From positions 62,001 to 126,000 of the forward strand of contig NW_026732987.1 of assembly GCF_028476545.1 (NCBI RefSeq): a stretch of 64,000 nucleotides of DNA, written 5' to 3'. This document shows positions 1 through 13,734 of the stretch, one piece after another. Every line of letters starts with the position of its first letter. The stretch's first letter is position 1. The notes beneath the pieces were generated by a model. That model searched no databases. It was not told the DNA's origin and worked only from the letters and a program-made list of their open reading frames with translations. Both the position numbers and the translations under genes were made by a program. This DNA comes from Physella acuta. Lineage: Eukaryota > Mollusca > Gastropoda > Physidae.

Positions 1-1185
1 ATTTATTTTTAATTATTACATATTTTTTTACCAGCATAACTCCACAGCAATCTGCAATAAATTGCTGAAATATCTAGGTCACGTTTTTTTTTCTTCTTGT
101 TTTATGATAAACCACAGTCGGGTTTTCCCAAAAAATGAAAGGGTTTTTTTCGTGTGTATATTGTTGAGTGCTAGTTTTTCGTGAAAAGGTTAAATGTGTT
201 TGTTGACGTGTGTGCACGTGACTGAGTGGTTGCGCATGCGTGTATGTTTATTTGTGCGTTCTACAACGCGAACTGTTTGCAAACATACACCTATAATTTT
301 TGTTCTCTTCTTTTTTCGCTCTAGTTTAAATATATCTTCTATCATTTATATTAATAGGCATGCTGCCCAGCTTCGCTTAGGCTTTCGAAAACATTGAGAA
401 TTTGAATGCTTAATTAATTCGCCCGAGGGTCGGTCTACGACCTCAGGAGTTATGAAGAGGTTCCTAAGTGGACATTTTTTTTTTCGATTTATAGCTCATA
501 TAAGGCGCCGGTCAGTCGAGGTCAGTTTTGACCCCCTCATCGTAGACTTTTCGGCCAACCGGCCCCCGTGTTCTGTCGCCCCAAGGCAAGATCCTGCCAA
601 ATCTGAAGCGCCTGCGGCGCCGGGAAGTGCCCTATAGGGCACCCGACAACTTAGCTTTCTATATTATAGAGATTAGCAAATTGCATAGATAAACAAAGAT
701 TTCAATAAAGTAATTAAGGCCTGAAATACTTTAGTATAGAAATGTATTATTTGAATAGATTCTAGATCTAGGCAGGGTCTACATCTGTGTAAGTCTAGTT
801 TTTCCGTAGATCTAGATAATCTAGATCTAGAATATCTAGATTTATAATCCTAATAGAAATGTTTTGATTTTAAGTTTAGCCCGAGCAAAATTGTATTGTA
901 TAAATTTTATAGCGTACGTAGATCTAAATAATATTTGAATGAAATAGTTCATTTCTTTTTATTCTAAACTCGGAAGATGACGTCATCAGTTTCGTGCTTT
1001 TTTTTTTAGTGTAAACAATAAGCGACGTCATTGTTAAATGCGTTCTTGTCCCAAGTTTAAACACTTTTCCGGTTGCATAATTAAAATTGTTTTTCTACAT
1101 TCGAATACGCCTTTATTTTTTATTTTTCTTCTTTAAATAAATTTGTAGTTATACATTTAAAACATCTAACATTATTTTCAACAAA
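1..1185. other. Intergenic, nothing recognised
   Basis: AT-rich sequence. Only short ORFs without family features. Stretches with repeated TCTAGATCTA-like words occur at about 760-840. Confidence 0.5.
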
Positions 1186-1340
1186 AGTCCGTATCTGAGG
1201 GGGGGGGGGGGGGGGGGCAGACACTATTTAAAAAATATATTTTTTATATAAATTCCATTTCGTTTGGGGGGAGGGGGGTGTCTTCTCTCTTTACCCCCCC
1301 CCCCCCCCCCACCCCCGAAAAGATGTCTGGAAAAAACTGG
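1186..1340 (-). mobile_element. Degenerate hAT-like MITE, family 2
   Basis: Poly-G and poly-C blocks flank an interior (CAGACACT ... CCATTTCGTTTGGGG) that matches the reverse complement of the copy at 30183-30346. It ends GATGTCTGGAAAAAACTGGG, a worn form of that family's terminal repeat. The left end is not clear. Confidence 0.5.
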
Positions 1341-1989
1341 GAACTTAACCCTACCCCTAAAACTTAGAGCATAATCTAAACATATTGATTAAAAAATCAT
1401 AATTGGCTACTTTCGCAATTAAAAAAAACCCGCACGTGCCACTAATCAATTAGACTCACCTAATGCGCTCCAGGTGGAAATAGAGGCCTAAACTATTTCG
1501 ACGCACCTGTTTTTTTAATAAAGGTGAAAAGTCAAGGTCACTACTGTCAGTGTCTGGCATCTGGCCGTGGCGCGTGTCACGTGGTACTATCACGTGTATA
1601 CAAACACGAGCTCCGCCATGCTGTGCTTCTGCCACTTCTGCCCTACACAACACCGACCGTCTGCCGAGTTACTGCCCTTTCTACCTACGCTATACATAAA
1701 AAATATGATGAAATTTCTTCAACAAATTTAAATTGATTAACTAGCGTTTTCGTTTTTTATTCCAAAGAATTTAGCTCTTATAATTTTTTTTTTCTATCTT
1801 TAAATTTTTGGCTCTTCTATCCCTTAACGGGAACACAAATTTACATAATTTTTCTAATAAGTAAATGAATAAATATTTACTTATAAGTAATTAGGAAATT
1901 GATTAACATACATAATTAGGAGATGCTTTTAAGTGTCGGGTATTGATTTCAAGTAGTATGGCGGGTCGTCGTGGTCGTTTGGTAACGCG

Positions 1990-2365
1990 CGTGGTTGTTA
2001 AACCAAAATGCGTATGTTTGAATCCCCTTACAGACGAGACGATAGCTAGTGATAGCAACACATCTAGAAGAGAAAACTCCAAAATCAAACCGAAAAGTCC
2101 CGAGTTCGAAACCCGGGCAGATGAGACTTGATAGCTACTGACAGCAACACATCTAGGAGAGAAAACTCCAAAAACAGTAAAACAACTGCTGCCTTGTACT
2201 TTGTTCTTGGTTGGAAAAATGCTATGGAAGCAAATCCAGAAAGAAAAGCAGGCTGAAATCTGTCAACGGCCTATATGGTGCCTAACAAGTTGATATATAA
2301 TACTTAATTGTGGTGGAATGGAAATCCCGTCATAACAATTACGAACGAAGAAGAATAAGAAGAAG
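1990..2365 (+). mobile_element. tRNA-derived SINE, family B (rearranged head)
   Basis: B-box-like GAGTTCGAAACCC, then a body shared with the 7.4-kb copy (AACTGCTGCCTTGTA..TTTG, GCTATGGAAGC, AAGCAGGCTGA, TACTTAATTGTG) and a GAAGAAGAAGAAG tail. A piece of the body (GATAGC..AGCAACACATCTAG..GAGAAAACTCC) is present twice at the front. Confidence 0.65.
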
Positions 2366-2972
2366 ATTTCAAGCCTGTTTGTTTGAAGTTACTTTTTCAC
2401 CTCTGTGTTAAAGTTACATAAATGTCGATTCCGATATAAAGTTACGTAAATGTCGATCCGTATATAAAGTTACATAAATGTCGTTTCCGATATTAAAAAA
2501 TAATGAGAAAAAAATGCATTAAGTTATGGCTGTTTTTGACTGGCTTAACTTGATTCAAACAACAAATGGCGGTTTGTAATGACGTTTTATAACACATAAA
2601 TTGGCTGTATTTTAAAATATATATTTTTGGTTACTTTCCACTTAGCTTTAAGAAAAAAGTGGTTTTAAGACCCAAAACTTAGAATCTTAAAAAAATCGAT
2701 ACCCTTCTCCCTTCTACTTAGTTTCGGCTTTAGATTGAAATAGCCAGAGGTGTGAAACGAATAAAACCAAGGGGGTAGGGGGGGGGGGGGGGTAGGGCAT
2801 AGTCATGGGGGTGGGGGATGGGTGGGTATGGGGGTGGGCGTTTACAATTACTTCAACATCAAAGAAGCAGCTCAAAATTATAAAATGTTTCTGTGCTTGT
2901 GTATTTCTGTTGACAATCGTCTTGCGTTTGACAGCAAGATCACCTAACAGTATAACAAAATTCACACTAAAT

Positions 2973-3347
2973 CGGTGGTTTTTTAACCTGGGCTCGATCG
3001 AACCCCAAATGTTTGGTGAACCAGTCGCAGGGGTTCGGAGTTCAATCCCAGGCAGAGTTTCTTCCAGGCATCTCTTCCGCCCCCCCCCCCCCCCACCATC
3101 CCAAAGAAACTCACCCCCCCCCCCGAACGAAATAGAATTCATATTGAAAATATATACTTTTAAGTGCCCCCCGAAAATTTCAAGTGCCCCCCCCCCCCCC
3201 TGGAGAAAAAGGTCAGGGAGGTTCGGCAGCGGTCAAGACACACCTAACTTATAAATCGTATTCTATTTTTCCTGTTAAGAAGGGTTCGGTGAATGCGCAT
3301 ATGAAACGTTTGGGGTTCGGTACCCCCAAATAGTTGAAGAACCACTG
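2973..3347 (+). mobile_element. hAT-like MITE, family 3, with a nested family-2 element
   Basis: Ends CGGTGGTTTTTTAACC and GTTGAAGAACCACTG are inverted repeats of the CAGTGGTTCTTAACC type. Flanking 8-mers CACTAAAT and CATTAAAC agree at 6 of 8 positions. A family-2 element begins inside at 3053. Confidence 0.6.
3053..3225 (+). mobile_element. hAT-like MITE, family 2, nested, right end lost
   Basis: Begins CAGAGTTTCTTCCAGGCATC, has poly-C blocks and the interior GAACGAAAT..GAAAATATATACTTTTA shared with 30183-30346, and reaches GGAGAAAAA. The terminal CTGGAAGAAACACTG is missing. Confidence 0.6.
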
Positions 3348-4149
3348 CATTAAACAAACAATAAAGTCCCTAGTCCGAAGGGCACACAACACTTCTCAAC
3401 ACATCACCCACCAGAAACTGGATTTTAAAATCATAAATATAACTTCACCCTTTCATCCAATCGAATCTTTAAGTAGAAAAAAATAAAATTTCGTCTTCAT
3501 TTTTTTTTTCGTTTCCTTCTGACTTAATTCCTTTATATTTCCTTTCTCGTTCTTTCTCTCTTTCCTTAACGGGATTTTCCGCCTTTCTTTCGCTCGCCAG
3601 GGAATAATCTCCAAACTTTTGGTCTCTCGCCATGTGTAAACAGTGTCAATTCTGTTGACGTTTTCTTGTGTAGCGCCCGGGGGTAAGGTAGAAGGATGCG
3701 AATGGGGTAGAAGGAGGGGTGAATTCAAGGGACGAAAATGGGAGAGAGAATAAGAAGAAAGAAATAACGAGATTACAGAGGAAGTAATTATTTTTAAATT
3801 AGGTAAAAAATAATTTAAAAACAGTCTTTAATTAAAATAAATGGGTTGGAGGTGATTTATTTATGGTAAATGACGAGAGAATGATACTGGCGATGAGATA
3901 TTACTACTCTAAGACTTGTATTTGTAATAGAACAGATAGTGTTAGTTACCTCACAAGTTAAAGACAATTACAAATACTATGGACGTTTCGACCCAAGGTC
4001 TTCGTCAGCACACAACAGTGTGACTGTTGTGACCGTTTTGTGTAGTGATTATAACTTACGTTGTCGTTAACGGTTCGAATCTAGGTGGGAAGGATAATGT
4101 CCAGGTACACTGAAGGACCGAAACGTTTTCATTTTTCCGAACTTCTTCT

Positions 4150-4640
4150 TCTCCATTCTTAATTGTAATGTTGGAAGGGATCTCCTCCATCACAATTAAG
4201 TGTTACGTGTCAACTTGTTACGCTCTTTATCAGAGGCGTAGCGACCCTGCCCGGCGCCAGGTGGACAAACTTTCAATCCCCCCCCCCATATATTTTTTAA
4301 TATTTATAATGCAAAACTGCAGCTAAAATGAGCTTTGAATTTTTTGCCAACCCATTTTGGCGCCCCTCTAAAGTAGGCGCCCGGGGACATATGTACCCCC
4401 CCCCCCTCGCTACGCCTCTGCTCTTTATGGGCCGTTGACTTCGATTTCAGCCTGCTTTTCTTTCTGGATTAGCTTCCATAGTCTTTGTCCAACCAAGAAC
4501 AAACTACTAAAACAACATGTTTGATTTGAGAGTTGTCTTTCCTAGAGGGGTGGCTGTGCCCAGCTAGCGAGCCTCATCTTCTCGGGGGTTCGAACTCGGG
4601 ACTTCTGCGGTTAACAATAATAATCACTCACGCCCGAACA
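4150..4640 (-). mobile_element. tRNA-derived SINE, family B, split by a MITE
   Basis: On the minus strand: tRNA-like head with GAGTTCGAACCCC, body AAGCAGGCTGAAATC, AACGGCCC, AACAAGTTGACACG, TTAATTGTGATGG, and a GAAGAAGAAG tail. A 190-bp element (4231-4420) is inserted within CTCTTTAT. Confidence 0.72.
4231..4420 (+). mobile_element. hAT-like MITE, family 1, with 8-bp target duplication
   Basis: Inverted ends CAGAGGCGTAGCGACC and TCGCTACGCCTCTG, C-rich interior, and perfect 8-bp flanking repeats CTCTTTAT (4223-4230, 4421-4428). 8-bp duplications and a CAG..GGCGTAGC terminus are typical of hAT non-autonomous elements. No transposase inside. Confidence 0.85.
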
Positions 4641-4742
4641 CCCAATCCTCCTAAGAGTAAGAGGGAGGGGAAGACAGAGGGTACGTGAGAGGGAGAGAAA
4701 AGCGCGAGGGGTAAAAAGAGAGAAAGACAAAGAGAGACGGTC

Positions 4743-4748
<6 letters not shown>

Positions 4749-4798
<50 letters not shown>
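4749..4798. repeat. (GA)n microsatellite
   Basis: About 25 uninterrupted GA dinucleotides in a longer purine-rich tract from about 4660. Confidence 0.95.
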
Positions 4799-4800
<2 letters not shown>

Positions 4801-5039
4801 AGAATGAAAGTACCCTGAGCAGAGATTTCCCGTACGAGATAGGGCGTAGAAATTCGAGGTAAAAGTAATGATTCTTGAAAGATGCGGAACGTCGAGGTGA
4901 GACTCGGAGGGGGGAGGGGGAGGGGATTAACGAATGAACGAAAGCAGGCGGGGGTGTCATGGTTTACCTGGCATCCCACAGGTAATCTGTGTCAGGTGGG
5001 GTTAGCCATTATCTCTCTGAGGACCGGCAGTACAGAGGG

Positions 5040-5560
5040 GAAGGGTGGGGATGGTTGGGGCGTGTGTAGCTGGAGCGATGGTGGGGATGATGGTACTTCG
5101 GTGTCTGATGGTAATGATGGTAGACTGTAGCGCTGTGACTTCCTTGGTAGATGGTGGGGATGATGGTACTTCGGTGTACGTTACTAGCTCTGATGGTAAT
5201 GATGGTAGACTGTGTCGCTGTGATTTTCTTTGAAGATGGTAACGGCGATGGTACTTCGGTGGTAGTCGCTAGTTCTGATGGTATTGATAGTAGACTGTAG
5301 CATTGTGACTTCCTTTGTAGATGGTAGCGGGGATGGTACTTCGCGGAAGTTGCTAGCTCTGATGGTAATGATGGTAGACTGTAATGTAACTTTCGTGGTA
5401 GATGGTAGTGCTGATGGTACTTTGTAGGTCGTACTGCTGAAGATACTTAGGTGGTAGATGGTATTGTTAATAATACTTTGGTGATTCTTGATGGTAGTGC
5501 TGAAGGTACACTGATGGTGCCGAATGGTAGACGACAATGCTGAAGATATTTTAAAGGCTA
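5040..5560. repeat. Degenerate minisatellite of GATGGTA-rich units
   Basis: Repeated words GATGGTAATGATGGTAGACTG and GATGATGGTACTTCGGTG recur with a spacing of roughly 90-110 bp, with shorter internal GATGGT repeats. Confidence 0.75.
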
Positions 5561-6379
5561 GCAGCTAGCACTGATGCTGTATGTAGTTACATTACACGGC
5601 CCATTAACCTAAATTTACCACCATCTGCAACTCATGTATGTTTAGAAGTTTGAACTAATTGACCTGAAATTTAAAAAAAAAAAAACTTGACATCAGGAGC
5701 GTAATGGCTTCCTGGACACTTCCGTTTAGTCACGTGACTATCCTTGCGCATCACACACTAACCGATTAACTTGATACAGCGCACGCAGATTTTTTTTAAG
5801 CTAGATAGCCTACTCGTACATATTTAGATAATTGTTAACATTTATCTTTTGACTCATACACGTAATTGAAAGTGTGGGTAACTATTTTTTTTTAATCAGA
5901 CTTAATTAAAAAAGCAATAGTTTTCCTCCCGCTCCCTCCCCCCCCCCCTTCCATCCCCCCCTTCCCCCCCTCCCCCCGCCCCATTAGAAATAGTTGTATT
6001 AAATAATGTTACGATTATAAAACTTCGACGGCAAGGAAGATTCTAACCTTTAAAATGTATGAAGGAATTCCGTACAGTGTAATTCATTGTTGATTTTTTT
6101 TTTGAAGTTTGATTTTACTGTTGTCTTGTAGACAGTGTGTGTGTGGGGGGGGGGGTATCTTGTTTACTGTAGTGTTCTGTGGTTTTCATATCGTTAACTT
6201 TTCTCTCGCAACCATCTCTTATACAATTTGTTTATGAACGAATTTCTGTAAAGCTTACGGTTTAGTCTGTTGTATGTGTGTCTTGGGCAAAAAGTGAAAA
6301 GATGATTGTGATGTGTGTTTTGACAAAATAGCTTATAAAGAGCAAAACCTCATTAGCTTTGTCTGAAGCTAATGTTCAT

Positions 6380-6600
6380 GTTCAGAAACCAATGTCCATT
6401 TTATTAAACTAATATCCATTTTCAGAAATTGATCTATTTTGTGACTAATGTCCATTCTCAGAAACCCATGTCCATTTTCTGAAACCAATGTCCATTTTCT
6501 GAAATCAATGTCCATTTTCTGAAATCAATGTCCATTTTCTGAAATCAATGTCCATTTTCTGAAACCAATGTCCATTTTCTGAAACCAAAATCCATATCTG
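6380..6600. repeat. 21-bp minisatellite
   Basis: Unit AATGTCCATTTTCTGAAACC and variants, best preserved from about 6440 to 6590. Confidence 0.9.
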
Positions 6601-7395
6601 ATGTTTTATTTGACCATGGCATATGACTATGTAGTCATCAATTTACCCAGCCACTTTACATCCCCCGACTCAAGTAAGGTACGAAATTTGACTGAGTGGA
6701 CTCAGAGACGACTACGAGTTAGTTAGGGAGCGGAAAACTGAACCTTCGCTTAGCTCTGTGACCCGAGCACATCATCCTTCAGAGCTACACGCCACAACAA
6801 CATTTTCTCTTGGTGTTAAAAAATGATCAATTTTACATTTCAAAAAAAATATTTTATGAAACTATGTGTTTTTGAGTAGCAAAAGCAACTTTTGACATTA
6901 CCGCCACCTAGGGAAAAAAACCTATCCAATTAGATGGAATGATGGGAAAAGACAGGGAAAGTTTACCCAGAATCCTCGGCGTTAACTATCTCAGACATGG
7001 CTGTGACAAGGGCGAGAATTATTCCTGTTGATGTTGGGACAGCTAATTTTTTTTTCTCTCTGCTATTACCTCCCCTGTGGTTGGGAATTCTGCCTAGAAT
7101 TACCGCCCCTTGTTTCTGCGATTTGTCTGTGAAATTTTTTTTTTAATCTTATACTTTTTGAACCGGTGATTGGGAATACGTGTTTAAATGTATCGGGGCA
7201 TTGTCTTGCTTGGTCGTTTAGTATTGTGATGTGTGCTCGTTAAATCCTAGCACTTTTCTAATTAAGGATGAGTTAGATTTCCTGTCAGTTGGTGGGGGTA
7301 ACAAACTGTCTTATGAGCCGGGATTCAACGGGAACAAATCGTCAGATAAAAGACCAACCAATACTATTACAGTAAAAGCCAACCGTCACCATATA

Positions 7396-7790
7396 GGGTG
7401 GCTGGGTGGTCGGGCGGGAGTGATTATATTGTTTGCTGCTAAAGTCCTGAGTTCGAACCCCAGAGCAGATAAGGCTCACTAGTTGGGTATAGGAACCCAT
7501 CTAGGTGAGACAACTCCAAAATCAAACAACTGCTGCCTTGTAGTTTGTCTTTGGGTGGACAAAGGCTATGGAAGCTAATCAAGAAAGTAAAGCAGACTGA
7601 GGTAGGAATCAACAGGCAATATAGGGCTTGTAAGTCCATGGTCTCGAAATCTACTAGCTGGCAAGTACTAGAACGAGAAGTTGTGACCTACTTACAAGCC
7701 CTATAGGGCGTAATATGTTGACACACAATACTTAATTATGTTGCAGGATATCCCCATAGAATACTATACAAGTAACAACGAAGAAAACAA
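7396..7790 (+). mobile_element. tRNA-derived SINE, family B, with nested foldback MITE
   Basis: Head GGGTGGCTGGGTGGTCGGGC (A-box region), B-box GAGTTCGAACCCC, body AACTGCTGCCTTGTAGTTTG and GCTATGGAAGCTAATC, then an 82-bp palindromic insert (7622-7703), then ATGTTGACAC..TTAATTATG to the end. Confidence 0.75.
7622..7703. mobile_element. Foldback MITE with TA target site, inside a SINE
   Basis: TAGGGCTTGTAAGT at one end and ACTTACAAGCCCTA at the other, flanked by TA on both sides. Same family as 27848-27939. Confidence 0.7.
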
Positions 7791-8642
7791 GTCACCATAC
7801 GCTATGTATAGTTATTGACAGTCACATTCTAATTCGAATGGCTTATTGTAAACATGATCTATGTAGATCTAGTACTGTCAATTACCAACACACTTTAATT
7901 AGTATAATTTGTTAAAACCAGCTTTTAAAATCAATGACCATTCAGTACTATCAGTAATTCTTTATTTCTTTATAGCCCAAGAATATCTTTAAATAACTTC
8001 TTTTGTTCCTAGTAAAAGTTTGTAAAAGATTTAATAAGTTATAGATTTTATATTTAATGACTGTAGTGACAATGCTAATACGTTGCTAAAATTTGAACTT
8101 GTGTTAGTCTCGTACTTCAGTGCAAAAAAAAAAGGAAACTAAAAATCACCCTCAAGAAATCGATCCAACACAAAAACGCTCAAGCCAAACTAAACTAAAA
8201 AAAAAAACGTTTTGTTGTTGGTTGCGCACCGTGCAGCACCGCGCGTGCGACCAACGTGCCACAACCTAACACTAATAATCCCCGACTTTTTCCGCTTGAA
8301 CAACACCGTTCCCACAACGGTGTTACCATAATGTATTCCAACATAAGGTGTTTGTGTTGACGCCATCTTTCTTTTTTTACCTACCCTCAGTGCTGAAAGA
8401 TAGGTGCCCAGGTAACGCGATCATGCGAAGCGTGTTGGGTATTTTTAGACGGCGGTTTGCAAGGTGGAGCGATAGAGAGATGTAAAGCTTATGTAACCAT
8501 CATTCATCGTTCCAAGCCAATCGCCTTTTGCTTAAATTTTAGCTGCAGTTAGATTTTAACAAGTGGATTATATAGGGCTCATGGGCCTACAAATTGATGA
8601 GAGCAGTTTATATTTACTTTCACCTTGACTTTTTCTAAACTG

Positions 8643-8875
<233 letters not shown>

Positions 8876-9353
8876 ATGATGAGAATTAATAGCTGGAGCA
8901 AACTTGCACCTTTCAAGCGTATACCACATAAATCACTCTATTTTAAGGAACCATAAAATACGAACACGATGATGCATACTCTCACAAATATCACCAGGGG
9001 TAACAATTTTGGTTTAAAAAAATTACGTAAAAAAACCGTCATCAAAGCCGTTTAAGATTATTTTCTCGTGGCTTCTTTGACGAGATAGAGAGATTGATTG
9101 AGATGAGAGGAGAGAGAGTGGGGGTTGGGGTACAAGAGATTACGTATAATTAAGGCCAAAAGGGAAACAACTACTTCAGCAAGGGACATAACAAACACGA
9201 TAGAGCTCAAAAAACCTTGTTTTATTTAGTACGGTAAAAAGCCATTGATCTGCGGCTAGTTGCAATAATTTCACTAGCTTTTTATTTTTATATTTTATAA
9301 AGATGCAACGATTTCACACCTGCAATGTTACACACGCACAAACATTCACACGT

Positions 9354-9470
<117 letters not shown>

Positions 9471-9884
9471 TAAAATTATATTTCTCTTCAATTTTCTTTT
9501 TTATACTAGACATAACTAACATCAAGTGAACTTGTATTTTTACCTCCCTCTTTTCGAGTGATCTCCCTTTATAAAATTCACCTTTTTCTTGAGATCAGGA
9601 ACTGAGTTTTCTATTGCCTTTTTTTTTTTTTACTTTTTGGCAAAAAAATCACGTACTCTCCCCGTATGCTGATCTAATGATGCGTGAAGATCCTGTGCAA
9701 ATAAAACCCGACCATAAACATACGATGGAAAACGCCGTAAGCCTAACCCAAATCCCGTCGGGAGGGATTAAAATAACACCTCCATATCGCTGCAAGGTGA
9801 TTCACTATACCCCCACATGCCCGCTTCTGTTTAATATCCAAACCAGGTATGCTTACATTAAACTTATTACCTACCTGCATATAT

Positions 9885-10018
9885 GTTCTCACAAGGTGTA
9901 AAGGGGTTCTCACAAGATGTAAAACGGTTCTCACAAGGTAAAAGAAGTTCTGACAAGGTGTAAAGGGGTTCTCACAACGTGTAAAGAAGTTCTCACAAGG
10001 TATAAAGCGGTTCTCACA
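9885..10018. repeat. About 21-bp minisatellite
   Basis: Unit TTCTCACAAGGTGTAAAGGGG with variants, about six copies. Confidence 0.88.
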
Positions 10019-10085
10019 TTACAGCTACTAGACACTCATATATGTGCAATAAACATATGTGTATAGAGTTATATGCATAAAGTAT

Positions 10086-10405
<320 letters not shown>

Positions 10406-11596
10406 GCACAATTATTTTTGCTTATCTCACGAAGCTAATTTAGATCCCCAGTTTAGACCACTAACGCTCTCCCAACCTTTGCTGTCGTATCAAGTGTACC
10501 TGTTATCGATAACAACCAGCTTGCCTGCCATTCAGCGCCCCTCGACATCCAGACACCTCGTCACATTTTCCATTTCGGTTTTTGACGGTGTTTGGATCTG
10601 TGCTTCGTTCCCCCTCCCCCTATTCCCGTCCCAACCCCCTTCTTTTACTAACCGACTGTCGTGCATCCTCTTCTACCTTGAAATCTTTTCATGCAATAAT
10701 AACAACACAAATATTCCATTAGTTTTTGTTTGTTTTTTTTACTTGTTTTTCAAGACTACCCCCCCCCCCCCCAACTCTCTTTTTGCGTCAACACAGCAAA
10801 ACAACAAATCCCCCTGTCAGTTTCTACATTAAAGATATTTCTCGTGAGTACACCTTGCATGAAATTAATACAATCTTGGAGCTAGTAAGACAACGGTGTA
10901 CACGAACCGCGGGATATCATAAAGAAGGGAATGGGTTAAAATTGCCCGTCTGAGAAGTTGAGAAACGAAATAAAATACGATTTCCAAACAAAAATATTGA
11001 ATATTTATATCTAAATGATGATACAATTTTTTTTTCCTTATTTAATTTCATGGATGAAGTTTAGTTTTTTTTTCTCGTTTAAAAAAATATTACCTGTAAA
11101 ACCATCTTAAAGTTTCTTATAATTTTTTCCCCCTAGATCAAACCATAACTTCGGCATCATTTTATTTTTGTAGAAAATTATGTTGGTTTTGTTTTTTTCT
11201 GAAACCGGAAACGATGCATTCATTTTTCACATCCGGTTGTCTGTATCTCGTATACTTTTCAAATAAAAACAAGCCATCCACGTGGCAAGAACAGATCTGG
11301 TTCAGGTCGTGTAAACAAAGACACGGTGCATCTAAACCCATAAACAAAATAAAAACGTTAAAATTTATGCTCGGTTTGATTTTATTAATTACACACTTCG
11401 ACGCAGCTATTGATGTGTCTTTTATCGGGAAAATTAGAGTTGTCTTCCTTTCACTTCCGGTAGTTTTACTTTCGTTTTGTCGCGTAAACCTAGCTCGTAA
11501 ACCTAGGCGAGGTTTTGTGCACTTGTTAAAAGTTTCGAGAGAGTTGTTTATAACATAATTCAGTTAGGGTTTTCGTTGTTATATCTTTATAATTGT

Positions 11597-11780
11597 GGGA
11601 CGGCGTGGTCTAATGGTAGAAAGCTAGACTGCTAATCCGGAAGTCTCAAGTTCGAATCCGGGTTCAAGTCATTAGTACGTGCCTGAGTCAACTCAGCTCT
11701 GATGTGTACCTAACTCACGTTAGGGAAAACTAAGGCTGCCGGGCATAATGCTGACCGCGAATTCAAAAAACATGATCTGC
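11597..11780 (+). mobile_element. tRNA-derived SINE, family A
   Basis: Head GGGACGGCGTGGTCTAATGG (A-box) and GTTCGAATCC (B-box), then body TGAGTCAACTCAGCTCTGAT, ACCTAACTCACGTTAGGGAA and GCATAATGCTGACC. The body is shared by copies at 13.5, 19.5, 50.2, 53.3 and 55.7 kb. Confidence 0.85.
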
Positions 11781-11869
11781 ATAATTAAAAAAAAAACCCT
11801 ATAATAATGATGGTGTTGGATACTTTTATAACGATCAGGGCTAGGATTAGTGTTAAGGTCAAGGGCAGT

Positions 11870-12290
11870 GTTAAGTATGTAGTATCGATTGCTAGATAGG
11901 AATGTAGTATCGAATACTCATTGCCGGTGTCTTAATGAATACCAGTTGTATTAGAATATCGTGTTGCTACGTTAAAGATGTCCAATTTGAGTGTCTTAAT
12001 TTATGCCAGATTTTTTGAGAACATCAGTGTTGGATGTTTTGAAATGTTAAAGATGGCCAGTTAGAGTGTCTTTATATATACTAAGTGTATTAGAATATCA
12101 GTGTAGGACGTTTTGAAATGTAAAAAATTTCCAGGGTGTCTTAATATATGCCAGTTTTTTTGTGTGAAAAAATCAGTGTAGTGTGTTTGAAATGTTAAAG
12201 ATGTCCAGTTAGTGTCTTGATATATGCCAGATTTTTTAAGAACATCAGTGTACGATGTTTTGATACATTCAAGATGTCCAGTTTGCTGAC
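11870..12290. repeat. About 60-70 bp tandem repeat
   Basis: Repeated string (AGAACATCAGTGT, GATGTTTTGAAATGTTAAAG, TGTCCAGTTAGAGTGTCTT, ATATATGCCAG) in about five diverged copies. Confidence 0.8.
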
Positions 12291-12529
12291 TCGCCAGTTG
12301 CCCGGAGTAGACTGCCCGATGACGTGAGCCAACAAAAAAGTTGACTTCCTGTGCGCAGGACATTGTCCAGGGTAAACAAAACCTGCGAGCAGGCGCCGTG
12401 TTTACAACATTAGACAGGTAGGGTTCGGGCTATGTACAGCTGCACACCTGGGCATTGTCAGTGGTCAAATCGAGGCTCAGATAATAACCATTGTCTGCAG
12501 AAATGTGGGGGTGGGGAGGGTCGATGGCT

Positions 12530-12531
<2 letters not shown>

Positions 12532-12570
<39 letters not shown>
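12532..12570. repeat. Poly-T tract
   Basis: An uninterrupted run of nearly 40 T. Confidence 0.97.
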
Positions 12571-12573
<3 letters not shown>

Positions 12574-12959
12574 TTTTGGGTGGGTGATGACCATCATAAC
12601 AGATTTGTTGTATTGATTGCGAAGTTAGTGTTATTTAAATGCTCGTAGGTTGTGTAACTAGTTGAGAGGTTTAGAGGGGGGGGGGGAGGATTGGTGGCGT
12701 TGATCTTATATCAATGCAGGCAGCATGTTGGTGTGTCATATAGGATTTCAGAAGCCGTCTTCGCTGTAATGGATTCTGAGTTATGGTATCGGTTAGGATC
12801 AGGGTTACGGGCATGTTAGGTTCAGGGCAATGTGGCATAGGCAAGGCTATTTTAAGTGGTACGGTTAGGATTAGAGTCAAGGCAAGGCCCTGGTTTAGCT
12901 ATGGGATACACCTATATCATACACCCTTGCCTAGTTAGATATGTACATAGAGCGGGGCG

Positions 12960-13245
12960 GGGTGTCGATTCTCCCAATAGACTACACTACCGCAGCTCGA
13001 TTGTGGGGTAGGATGGGTCGGGGGGGGGGGGGGTCTGATTCTCTTATTGGAACAAATGACCCACAGCTCGAAGTGGGGTGGGAATATGGTTTTTTGAAGG
13101 GGTGGGGGGTGGATCTGATTTCCCCACCAGACCACACTACCCACAGCTCAAGGATGGTGAGTGGTGGGGGGCAGGTAATATGGTTGTGGGGGGGGGGGGG
13201 GGGGGGATCGGAAGGGACCACACTACCCACGGCTCGAGTGGGAGA
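12960..13245. repeat. G-rich tandem repeat, about 65-90 bp units
   Basis: CCACACTACCCACAGCTCGA-like words followed by poly-G recur about four times. Confidence 0.75.
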
Positions 13246-13516
13246 GTTTATTGTGTTTACCCTGATTGTAAACTTCTATGCACAGTGTCCACGCCGTTCC
13301 CCACGGTATACAGTTGCCATGGAAACCCCCCCCCCCCCCCCTTCTACTCGGCCTGCCGTATCAACTCATCATCAAAAAACATGATAAAAATCAATTGGCA
13401 AGTTGTATTTTTTGCATTGGGTCTCAGTTTTTGTTATTCCCAATTCAAAGATGGCACGTGATCAGTGTAACGGGATTTGGACACACCTAAAATTAGATAC
13501 ACTCAATATAGCAGGG

Positions 13517-13700
13517 TATGGGACAGCGTGGCCTAGCGGCAGAGAGCTAGGCTACTAACCCGAAAGTCTCGAGTTTGAATCCGGGTTCAAGATAGTAGAA
13601 TGTCCATCCAGCTCTGGTGGATACCTAAATCACATGAGGAAAAATAGAGGCGATTGATAACACTTTCCCCATCAAATGCCGAGGTCTTAGCAGCATATTC
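13517..13700 (+). mobile_element. tRNA-derived SINE, family A
   Basis: GGGACAGCGTGGCCTAGCGG head, GAGTTTGAATCC B-box, CCAGCTCTGGTGGATACCTA body; more diverged than the 11.6-kb copy. Confidence 0.8.
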
Positions 13701-13734
13701 TAGTTAAAAAACTAGCGGCAAAAAAAAAAAAATA

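Noticed and set aside
4611-4979. Leu/Ser-repeat ORFs on the minus strand
   Set aside because: Translations of the (GA)n tract and flanking purine-rich DNA.
11597-11670. tRNA gene, suggested by A- and B-box
   Set aside because: The tRNA-like part is followed by a shared non-tRNA body found in many copies; it does not close into a full cloverleaf, so it is called a SINE.
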